From: Treponema sp. | GTDB lineage: Bacteria; Spirochaetota; Spirochaetia; Treponematales; Treponemataceae | NCBI GenBank assembly: GCA_024402635.1 | Contig: JAKSTJ010000001.1 | Span: 35,875-99,874 of the forward strand | Direction of reading: 5' to 3' | Length of the DNA: 64,000 nucleotides | Shown: positions 16,739-24,367 of the stretch, piece after piece | How positions within the stretch are numbered: the stretch's first letter is position 1 | Layout of the letters: the number at the start of each line of letters is the position of its first letter | Program-made: the position numbers and the translations under genes | The notes under the pieces: model-generated | What the model saw: only the letters and a program-made list of their open reading frames with translations | Told to the model about the DNA's origin: nothing | The model's database searches: none

Positions 16739-17833
16739 ATGGCAGACAAATCTTTAGCTAAATCAAAAAATCCATTTGCTGAAGCTCTTAAGAATTTTGC
16801 TTCATCACAATTAATTATTCCTGTTGTTGCAATCTTGATTCTTGTAATATTTAATCTTATAAGAGATCCAAGTTTCTTTAGTATTGCAATAACAAAAAAT
16901 AACATAGGAAATACAGTATTAACGGGAAACCTTATTAGTATTTTAAATGGTGCTTCTGAACTTGTTATACTTGCTATTGGTATGACTTTTGTTACTTCTG
17001 CAACAAAAGGTCAGGATATTTCCATTGGTGCATCTGCTGCAATTGCAGGAAGTATGTTTGTAAAAATACTTAGAGGAAACAATATTACAGTTCCTTTAAT
17101 TTTACTTGCTGTATTTGTTGCTATTTTGGTTGCTATTGCATTCTGTTTATTCAATGGTCTTCTTATTGCTAAATTCAATATTCAGCCAATGATTGCTTCA
17201 TTGATTTTGTTTACAGCAGGAAGACCAATTGCTTATTGGATTAATGGTGGTGCAACTCCAAATATTGAATCTCCTTTGTTAGGTGCTCTTGGTGGATTTA
17301 TTCCTGGAATTCCTATTCCAACTCCAATTATTATTGTAATTGTATTTATTGCTCTCACAATGTTACTTCTTAAATTTACAAACTTAAGATTATACATTCA
17401 GGCAGTAGGAATTAACGAAAAGGCTTCAAAACAAAATGGTATTAATCCTGTGTTTATGAAATTGCTTGTTTTTGTAATCCTTGGAGTTTGTGTTGCTTTG
17501 GCAGGTTCAATGAATGTATGTAGAATTGGTCTTATTAATCATGAAAAGATTTTGCTTGATATTGAAATGGATGCAATTCTTGCTGTTGCAATTGGTGGTA
17601 ACTCTTTAGGTGGTGGTAAGTTTAAACTTGCTGGATCAATAATTGGTGCTTATATTATTCAGGCACTCACAACAACTTTATATGCAATGAAAGTTTCTTC
17701 TACAGATATTAAAGCTTATAAAGCAATTGTAATTATAATTATTGTTGTTGTTGGATCTCCTGTTGTAAAAGGATGGTTCAAAAAAATTGGTAAAATGGTT
17801 TCATCAAAACTCTCAAAAGTGGAGGCAAAGTAA
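16739..17833 (+). CDS. Sugar ABC transporter permease 1 (YtfT-like)
   Basis: 364 residues, CUT2-type permease with eight to ten membrane segments. I place the start at 16739 because AGGAGG in the end of the ATPase gene is spaced correctly; the longer frame from 16718 has no site. Family motifs include GMTFVTSATKGQDISIGA and the C-terminal cytoplasmic-loop sequence AVAIGGNSLGGGKFKL. It starts 1 nt after the ATPase stop. It forms the channel together with the next gene product. Confidence 0.93.
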   Translation: MADKSLAKSKNPFAEALKNFASSQLIIPVVAILILVIFNLIRDPSFFSIAITKNNIGNTVLTGNLISILNGASELVILAIGMTFVTSATKGQDISIGASAAIAGSMFVKILRGNNITVPLILLAVFVAILVAIAFCLFNGLLIAKFNIQPMIASLILFTAGRPIAYWINGGATPNIESPLLGALGGFIPGIPIPTPIIIVIVFIALTMLLLKFTNLRLYIQAVGINEKASKQNGINPVFMKLLVFVILGVCVALAGSMNVCRIGLINHEKILLDIEMDAILAVAIGGNSLGGGKFKLAGSIIGAYIIQALTTTLYAMKVSSTDIKAYKAIVIIIIVVVGSPVVKGWFKKIGKMVSSKLSKVEAK

Positions 17834-17834
17834 T

Positions 17835-18899
17835 ATGTCATCTAAAGAAAATAAAGAAGCTTTAACAGCAAAAAAAGTAAAACTTCCTATTTCAAATACA
17901 GCTTTGCTTTTAACAATCACAGTCTGTACTTTTATTGTAATGTATCTGGTTGCAATGGTTGTGTGGGGTGGTGGATTTCTTAATCCTCAGCAGTTTTTGA
18001 ATATTTTTAATAACAATGCATATTTAATCATTATTTCCTGTGGACTTACTATTGTAATGCTCACTGGTGGTATTGATATTTCGGTTGGTGGTACAATTGC
18101 ATTAATAACTATGACTTGTGTTGTCTATCTTCAAAATCATAGTGGAAATGTTTTTGTTTCATTATTGATTGCTCTGGGTATTGGGCTTGCAGTTGGCATT
18201 GTTCAAGGTGTGTTTGTTTCTTATTTAAAGATTCAGCCATTTATTGTAACTTTAGCTGGAATGTTCTTTACAAAAGGTATGACTACAATTGTAAGCGTAA
18301 ATCCTATTACTGTAAAAGATAATCCTGCTTTCCTTGCTGTAAAAGAATTTTATATTAATCTTCCATTTGGCATTACAAAAGCTAATGGAACTTTTATTCC
18401 TGCATATTTTGAAATTGGTGCATTAGTTGCTCTTGCAATAGTTCTTATTCTTTGGGCAGTATTAAAATGGACTAGATTCGGTAGAAATCTTTATGCAGTT
18501 GGTGGAAACAGTGAAAGCGCAATGATGCTGGGAATTAATGTAAATAGAACTAAATTCTTTGCATATGTATTGTGTGGCTTATTGGCTGGAATTGCAGGTT
18601 TTGTTTATCTTTTACATACAGGTGCTGGAAATGCTTCAAATGCAAACGGTGCTGAAATGGAAGCAATTGCTTCATCAATTATTGGTGGAACATTACTTTC
18701 TGGTGGTGTAGGAAATATTATTGGTACATTGTTTGGTGTTATGTCACTTAAGACAATTACTACAATTGTAATTACTGCCGGTTTAACAAAACCTTGGTGG
18801 CAGAAAATTACAACTGGTTTAATGCTTTGTTTCTTTATCCTTTTACAGAGCTTAATTCTTTCTGTAAGAAAAAAGAAAATGGGTAATAAATCGGCATAA
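17835..18899 (+). CDS. Sugar ABC transporter permease 2 (YjfF-like)
   Basis: 354 residues, second CUT2-type permease. The start at 17835 is chosen because GGAGG lies 9 nt upstream; an in-frame ATG at 17787 would overlap the previous gene and add a polar non-family extension. Motifs: TIVMLTGGIDISVGG, YAVGGNSESAMMLGI and SSIIGGTLLSGGVGNI. Having two different permeases matches the ytfQRT-yjfF galactofuranose system rather than mgl or rbs. Its stop lies 3 nt from the end of the opposing response-regulator gene, and its terminator lies inside that gene. Confidence 0.93.
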   Translation: MSSKENKEALTAKKVKLPISNTALLLTITVCTFIVMYLVAMVVWGGGFLNPQQFLNIFNNNAYLIIISCGLTIVMLTGGIDISVGGTIALITMTCVVYLQNHSGNVFVSLLIALGIGLAVGIVQGVFVSYLKIQPFIVTLAGMFFTKGMTTIVSVNPITVKDNPAFLAVKEFYINLPFGITKANGTFIPAYFEIGALVALAIVLILWAVLKWTRFGRNLYAVGGNSESAMMLGINVNRTKFFAYVLCGLLAGIAGFVYLLHTGAGNASNANGAEMEAIASSIIGGTLLSGGVGNIIGTLFGVMSLKTITTIVITAGLTKPWWQKITTGLMLCFFILLQSLILSVRKKKMGNKSA

Positions 18900-18902
18900 A
18901 AA

Positions 18903-20489
18903 TTAATCAGTTATATTTGATTTATATTCACGGGGCGAAAGTCCCGTGTTTTTTTTGAAAATATAACTGAAGTAATGAGGATCACTGAATCCACATTCGT
19001 AGGCAATATCATAACCTTTCATTTCTGTAGTTAAAAGTAATTTTTTTGCATTTTCAATTCTAACATCAGTTAAATATTCGATAAAAGTTGTTTTACATTC
19101 CTGCGAAAAAATTGTACTGAAATGATTTGGGCTTAAACAAACTTCTTCAGCTACTGTGGTTAATGTAATGTTCTGATCTGTAAAATGTTCATCAATATAT
19201 TTTTTTGCCTTAAGAATAACATCACCATATTTACCACTGATTTTTGAATCTCTGTATTCAATTGCAAAATCCAGTAATTCAACCAGTTTTTGATTGAAAT
19301 TATTTTCATCTTGAACTGCATAATCAACAAAAGATTTTTGTAAAAATTCTGGTTTTATGTCTTTAAGACTTCCTCCAAGACTTTCAACAAGTTTTGAAAT
19401 ATCAAAAATAATATCAACCATTAAATATGAGGATATAACCTGAAACTGATCTTTATTATTGTGAATTAAAGTCATTGTTTCTTCAATTATTGAAGAAATG
19501 TCTTGTTTGCTGGCGTATTTTAAACGGTTTACAAGAGGATCACTATCTTTTAGCTCAAGAATACCGTTACTGTTTTGACTTAAATCTTCTGCACTTAAGA
19601 TTCTGTTTTCATTTTTATAATTACTTGCATCAAGAATTTTTTTAGCATCTTCATATGAAGCAGGAAGTTCAGAAAGATGATCTACAGTTTTTCCGATTGC
19701 AGTAGTTATTTTACAATCAGGATTTTGAGTTCCAATATATTCAATTGATTTTGCAATCTGGTAAACATTATCTTCCAGTTCTTCTTCCAAACCATTTTTT
19801 ACAATACAAATCAGTCTGTTTGAGTGATGGAAATATGAAATTGTCTGTTCCCAGGTTGATGAATAGGAATTTAACAAAGAGATTGCTTCCTGTTGATTTA
19901 CAGTATTATCAGACTTACTGATAATCTCACTTACAAGCACTTTGTAATATCTGGAAATTAAATCAATCTTTAATTCCTGACTTTTATTTACAATATCTGA
20001 AAGATTTTCTGAACCATGAAGCAGATTATTTAAAAAATCTTTTTTAATAATCTGTTCTGTTGATTTTAATTCTTCTTTCATTTTTGAAATGTCAGAAAGC
20101 TGTTTTTTTTCTATATCAATATGTGCGGAAACTTTTAATAAACTTTGGAGAACTTCTTCAAAAGTAAATGGTTTCAACAAATAATCTTCAACACCTATAG
20201 AAATAGCTTTTTTTGCATATTCAAATTCATCATGACCAGATAAAATAATTATTTTAATCCATGGAATAAGTTTTTTGATTTCAGCAGAAAGTTGCAGTCC
20301 ATCCATAAAAGGCATTTTAATATCTGTTATAACAATGTCCGGTTTGATTTCGTGAATCATTGATAATGCTATTTCACCGTCCGTTGCTTCTCCTGCAAAA
20401 ATAAAACCATTTTTTTCCCATTCCAGTTTGGTTCTAATACCTTCAAGAACAATTGGTTCATCATCAACTAAAAAAACTTTATACATCAT
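18903..20489 (-). CDS. AraC-type response regulator (YesN-like)
   Basis: 528 residues. An N-terminal receiver domain (1-120) has the acid pocket DDEP, phospho-acceptor D56 in VITDIKMP and the Lys in EDYLLKPF. A poorly conserved middle region of about 290 residues follows. The C-terminal AraC helix-turn-helix pair (about 425-525) has ITLTTVAEEVCLSPNHFS and the family-defining GYDIAYECGFSDPHYFSYIFKK. It overlaps the kinase gene by 11 nt, with GGAG before the ATG pair. It probably activates the facing sugar operon through the tandem repeats at 13961-14000 (inferred). Confidence 0.94.
   Translation of the reverse strand: MMYKVFLVDDEPIVLEGIRTKLEWEKNGFIFAGEATDGEIALSMIHEIKPDIVITDIKMPFMDGLQLSAEIKKLIPWIKIIILSGHDEFEYAKKAISIGVEDYLLKPFTFEEVLQSLLKVSAHIDIEKKQLSDISKMKEELKSTEQIIKKDFLNNLLHGSENLSDIVNKSQELKIDLISRYYKVLVSEIISKSDNTVNQQEAISLLNSYSSTWEQTISYFHHSNRLICIVKNGLEEELEDNVYQIAKSIEYIGTQNPDCKITTAIGKTVDHLSELPASYEDAKKILDASNYKNENRILSAEDLSQNSNGILELKDSDPLVNRLKYASKQDISSIIEETMTLIHNNKDQFQVISSYLMVDIIFDISKLVESLGGSLKDIKPEFLQKSFVDYAVQDENNFNQKLVELLDFAIEYRDSKISGKYGDVILKAKKYIDEHFTDQNITLTTVAEEVCLSPNHFSTIFSQECKTTFIEYLTDVRIENAKKLLLTTEMKGYDIAYECGFSDPHYFSYIFKKNTGLSPREYKSNITD
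18929..18956 (+). terminator. Operon terminator embedded in the opposing regulator gene
   Basis: CACGGG pairs with CCCGTG around an 8-nt loop with eight T on the plus strand. It ends the transporter operon. On the other strand the same bases encode the conserved GLSPREY of the AraC domain. Confidence 0.75.
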
Positions 20490-21942
20490 TTTCTCCAGAC
20501 ATGAAAGGAATTACAAATGAAATTGTACTGCCTTGTTTATACACTGATTGAATTTTTAAGCCTTCAGTTTTATCACCATAATACAAACAAAGCTTTTTGT
20601 GAACATTGTACAAACCATAAACCGAATTTAATTTTTCAGTGTTTTCATAACCTGTATTTAATTCTTTATTAACTTCTTCCAGTCTTTCTTCGGTAAAACC
20701 TGCGCCATCATCACTTACAGATAAATTAATGAATTGCTTGCTCTGGTCTGTATAATCAATGTTTACAAATATATGACCACGGCCTCGTTTATTTTTAATT
20801 CCATGATAAATTGCATTTTCAACTAATGGCTGAAGTACAAGTTTAATCATTTTGCAGCTTAATAAATCAGGATTAACATTAATTTCATAATTCAAAATAT
20901 CTGCATATCTGATTTTCTGAATGGTAAGATAATTTGTAATATGATCCAGTTCCTGTTTTAAGGTAATCCATTCGTGACCTTTACTTAATGAAATTCTCAA
21001 GAAATCTGAAAAAGCTTTAGTGATTTTTACAACCCGTTCAGTGTCTTCTTCTTCTGCAAGCCAGATGATGGTGTCAAAAGTGTTATATAAAAAATGTGGT
21101 GTAATTTGTGCCTGTAAAGCTTTTACTTCCGCTTTTTGAAAGTTCTTCTGTTCTTCTATATTTTTTTTTATAAGTAGGTCAATTTGTTCTGCCATACTGT
21201 TAAGAGTATTTGCTAATGGTGAAAGCTCTTCAATATCAGGGATTTCTGTTCTTGCCTGAAGATTTCCTTTAGAAATTTCGGTAGAGAGATTTTTCATATT
21301 GTCCAAAGGTTCTGTAAAGGATTTAGAAACTGTAAAGTAACCTTTAATTGAGAAAAACAATGAAAATATAATTATAGAAATCTGAAGAATTGAAAGAACA
21401 ACAGTAGAGCGTCTGATTGCCATATTTGTAATATTTGCACTTTCGATTTCTGAAATAATAAATTCCTGCATTACATCAGAGAATAAGACTGTAATTGTTC
21501 GGATTTCATCAAGAAGCTGCTCATTTTCTGTAACCGAAGTTCCTTTTTCAATCTGATCCTGTAATTTATTTATATTTCTGGAAAGAGTGGTGCAGGTTCT
21601 AAATGCAACTTCAAGTTTTTCAATATGAGTTTTATTTGAAGATGTATTCTGCATTTCTGTAATTCCAGTAAAAACTGTTTTTAATTTGATATATTGTTCA
21701 CCCTGACTAAAAGTTTTTTTTCCGCAGACAATTTCCCATAATTCGTTTGGAATATCCTGTTTTATTATATTATTGATTTTGTTAGCTTCATTTACATTTA
21801 TAATAATTGCATCATATTGTTTTGTATGAATTTGAAGAACAAAAATTGAATAAATAGATGGAATTATCATGATTCCTATAATGAGGATAAAAGAAAGCTG
21901 TAATGTTTTTTTTAGACTTTTATTTTTTTTTCTGGAAGTCAA
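20479..21942 (-). CDS. Sensor histidine kinase (YesM/LytS class)
   Basis: 487 residues. Membrane segments at about 16-36 and 180-200 enclose a periplasmic alpha-helical sensor region; a HAMP linker runs about 205-260. The His-kinase box is LQAQITPHFLYNTFD with H283, typical of the YesM class, and the ATPase domain has LVENAIYHGIKNKRGRG and DDGAGF. It lies directly after the binding-protein gene (no spacer) and overlaps the response regulator, forming a three-component sensor. Signal is probably passed from the sugar-loaded anchored binding protein. Confidence 0.94.
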   Translation of the reverse strand: MTSRKKNKSLKKTLQLSFILIIGIMIIPSIYSIFVLQIHTKQYDAIIINVNEANKINNIIKQDIPNELWEIVCGKKTFSQGEQYIKLKTVFTGITEMQNTSSNKTHIEKLEVAFRTCTTLSRNINKLQDQIEKGTSVTENEQLLDEIRTITVLFSDVMQEFIISEIESANITNMAIRRSTVVLSILQISIIIFSLFFSIKGYFTVSKSFTEPLDNMKNLSTEISKGNLQARTEIPDIEELSPLANTLNSMAEQIDLLIKKNIEEQKNFQKAEVKALQAQITPHFLYNTFDTIIWLAEEEDTERVVKITKAFSDFLRISLSKGHEWITLKQELDHITNYLTIQKIRYADILNYEINVNPDLLSCKMIKLVLQPLVENAIYHGIKNKRGRGHIFVNIDYTDQSKQFINLSVSDDGAGFTEERLEEVNKELNTGYENTEKLNSVYGLYNVHKKLCLYYGDKTEGLKIQSVYKQGSTISFVIPFMSGENDV

Positions 21943-22971
21943 TTAATATCCTCTTGGTGTATATTGTGAAAAATCATCATCTTCTGTAAATACCGTTTCG
22001 TTCATATAAGTTACTGGTGGTATTTCTTTTCCTTCTGCCACATCTTTTATAAGATTCATTAAAAGAGGACCTAAATTTGGATTACATTCTACAACACAAT
22101 TTAGTTTTCCCTGTGTTAATGCATCTATTGATTTTTGTTCTCCGTCAATTGAAATAATAATCACATCATCTGGTGAAATATTATTTTTTTCAAAAGAATC
22201 TAGAATTCCAAGTGTCATTGAATCATTATGAGAATAAATAACATCAATAGGTTTTTCATTTATAAAAAGCCCCTGATTTTCAAGAAGAATTCGATCCATA
22301 ATTTCTTTACCACGGGAACGTAAAAAATCTCCATCTTCTGAGTGAATAATTTCAAATTTAGGATAATCTTTTATTACATCTCTAAATCCTTCTGCACGCT
22401 TTCTGACAACAGAGGAATTGGCAGTTCCAGAAAATTCAAGAATATTTATTTTGTTTTCTTTATCTGCACATTTTTTTACCAGATATTCAGCTGCAAGTTT
22501 TCCTTCTGTATTGCCATCTTCACCTAAAAAGCCTGCGTATAAATCTGAATTTGTATTAATCTGTCGATCAACAAGAATTACAGGAATTCCCGCTTCTTTT
22601 GCTTCCTGGAGAACATTATCCCAGCCATCTTCAACAATTGGAACAAAGGCTATTACATCAACCTGGTAAACAATAAAAGAACGTATAGCTTTTAATTGAT
22701 TTTCCTGCTTTTGTTGAGCATCATCGAATAAAATCTGAATATCGTTGGCTTCTGCTGCTTCGAAAATTGATTCTGTATTACGTGAACGCCATGCACTTTC
22801 AGAACCAATTTGAGAAAAACCTAAAATCAATTTTTCTTTATTAGTAGGTGTCTGGTTAGAAACGGAAGGTTGTTGTTTTTTTGTAGTATATATAAAAACC
22901 AGTGGGATTAAAGATGCTAAGATAACTGTTAATGCAATATAAATAATAACTTTTCTAACTGAAATATTCAT
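21943..22971 (-). CDS. Membrane-anchored sugar-binding sensor protein
   Basis: 342 residues with an uncleaved N-terminal membrane anchor (about 7-29) instead of a lipobox, then a type-I periplasmic binding fold (LILGFSQIGSESAWRSRN, VIAFVPIVEDGWDNVL, VILVDRQI, VIYSHNDSMTLGI). The SES.WR and DGW motifs match those of the transporter's own binding protein, suggesting the same sugar. It has no transporter partner of its own and abuts the kinase gene, as in three-component systems where such a protein is the ligand sensor. A terminator of the upstream icd gene separates the two units. Confidence 0.9.
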   Translation of the reverse strand: MNISVRKVIIYIALTVILASLIPLVFIYTTKKQQPSVSNQTPTNKEKLILGFSQIGSESAWRSRNTESIFEAAEANDIQILFDDAQQKQENQLKAIRSFIVYQVDVIAFVPIVEDGWDNVLQEAKEAGIPVILVDRQINTNSDLYAGFLGEDGNTEGKLAAEYLVKKCADKENKINILEFSGTANSSVVRKRAEGFRDVIKDYPKFEIIHSEDGDFLRSRGKEIMDRILLENQGLFINEKPIDVIYSHNDSMTLGILDSFEKNNISPDDVIIISIDGEQKSIDALTQGKLNCVVECNPNLGPLLMNLIKDVAEGKEIPPVTYMNETVFTEDDDFSQYTPRGY

Positions 22972-23012
22972 TTGAATAAATTCTATAATTGAAAAGAAAA
23001 AAAGTCAAATAA

Positions 23013-23071
23013 GAAAAAAAAAGTCATTTCCCAGAATGCAACTGAATCCTCAGTAACAAAGGGAAATGACA
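23013..23071 (-). terminator. Intrinsic terminator of icd
   Basis: Read on the minus strand, GGGAAATGAC and GTCATTTCCC form a 10-bp stem, the loop contains a small ACTGA/TCAGT hairpin, and nine T follow. Confidence 0.75.
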
Positions 23072-23103
23072 TTTAGTATAAAATTAACTAATAAATCTGT
23101 TTA

Positions 23104-24312
23104 CTATAAAGATGCTTCGAGACGTTTGCGGATTTCAGCAATATATTCCCATGAATTAAGAACAGCTTTTGCTTTTGGTTCTGCAATACGGGCAATATCA
23201 CCAGTCATATAACCGTCTTCAATTGTTCCTAAAGTTGCTTTTTCAAGTTTCTTAGCAAAATCAACTAATTCAGGAGTATTATCCATTTCGCCGCGTTTTG
23301 CTAAAGCACCTGTCCATGCAAAAATAGTTGCTACAGGGTTTGTTGAAGTTTTTTCACCTTTAAGATAACGGTAATAGTGCTTCTGAACTGTTCCGTGAGA
23401 AGCTTCATATTCAAAGTTTCCTTCTGGACTTACAAGAACAGAAGTCATCATTGCAAGAGAACCACAAGCTGATGCAATCATATCTGACATAACATCACCA
23501 TCGTAGTTTTTAGTTGCCCACATGAATCCACCTTCAGAACGCATTACACGAGCAACTGCATCATCGATTAATGTGTAGAAATATTCAATTCCTGCTGCTT
23601 CAAATTTTGCTTTATATTCTTCTTCATATACTCTTGCAAAAATTGCTTTAAAGTTTCCATCATATGTTTTAGAAATTGTATCTTTAGCACCAAGCCAAAC
23701 ACTGATTTTTCTGTCTAAAGCATAAGTGAAACAACAGCGTGCAAAACTTTCGATAGAAGAATCAAGATTGTGAATTCCCTGAAGAATTCCAGGACCTTTC
23801 ATATCCATAATTGTTTTACGGATAACAGTTCCGTCTTCGCCTGTGAAAACAAGTTCTGCTTTTCCTGCACATGGTGTTTTTATTTCAGTATTTTTGTAAA
23901 TATCTCCATAAGCGTGACGGCCAAGAACAATTGGTTTTTCCCAGCAAGAAACAGTTCCGTGAATATTATTTACAAAAATTGGTTCGCGGAAAACGGTTCC
24001 ATCCAATTCTGCACGAATAATTCCGTTAGGAGATGGGGTAAGCTGTTTAAGATGATATTCTTCAACACGAGCCTGGTTAGAAGTGATAGTTGCACACTTT
24101 ACACCAACGTGAAGTCTTTTAATTGCTTCAGCAGCTGCGTATGTAATTTTATCATCAGAATCATCACGACTTTTAAGTCCTAAATCGAAATATTCTGTTT
24201 TTAAATCAACAAAAGGTGTAAGAAGTTCATCCTTAATCACCTGCCACAATACACGTGTCATTTCATCGCCATCGAGCTCTGCGATAGCATTTTTCATTTG
24301 AATCTTAGCCAT
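23104..24312 (-). CDS. icd: NADP-dependent isocitrate dehydrogenase, eukaryote-like type
   Basis: 402 residues, the length of the type II (eukaryote-like) homodimeric enzyme. It oxidatively decarboxylates isocitrate to 2-oxoglutarate with NADP. Signatures: AELDGDEMTRVLW at the start, TSNQARVEEY and SPNGIIRAELDGTVFREPI for substrate binding, DDAVARVMRSEGGFMWATKNYDGDVMSD for the metal-binding Asp cluster and EASHGTVQKHYYRYLKG for the cofactor. With the aconitase-family gene at 35 kb it would give a partial citrate branch for glutamate synthesis. The promoter leaves only a 2-3 nt leader. Confidence 0.97.
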   Translation of the reverse strand: MAKIQMKNAIAELDGDEMTRVLWQVIKDELLTPFVDLKTEYFDLGLKSRDDSDDKITYAAAEAIKRLHVGVKCATITSNQARVEEYHLKQLTPSPNGIIRAELDGTVFREPIFVNNIHGTVSCWEKPIVLGRHAYGDIYKNTEIKTPCAGKAELVFTGEDGTVIRKTIMDMKGPGILQGIHNLDSSIESFARCCFTYALDRKISVWLGAKDTISKTYDGNFKAIFARVYEEEYKAKFEAAGIEYFYTLIDDAVARVMRSEGGFMWATKNYDGDVMSDMIASACGSLAMMTSVLVSPEGNFEYEASHGTVQKHYYRYLKGEKTSTNPVATIFAWTGALAKRGEMDNTPELVDFAKKLEKATLGTIEDGYMTGDIARIAEPKAKAVLNSWEYIAEIRKRLEASL

Positions 24313-24321
24313 AGTGTCTTA

Positions 24322-24350
24322 ATTATAATGTTTTAAATTATGTAATTCAA
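24322..24350 (-). promoter_or_regulatory. Promoter of icd with near-leaderless start
   Basis: On the minus strand TTGAAT and TATAAT are 17 bp apart, close to consensus. The ATG comes 9 nt after the -10, so the leader should be only 2-3 nt; no ribosome site is seen. Confidence 0.65.
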
Positions 24351-24367
24351 TGTATTTTTTACAATAA

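Noticed and set aside
23770..24183. 137-residue plus-strand frame inside icd
   Set aside because: It is antisense to conserved icd codons and its sequence is dominated by Asn, Phe, Ser and Cys.
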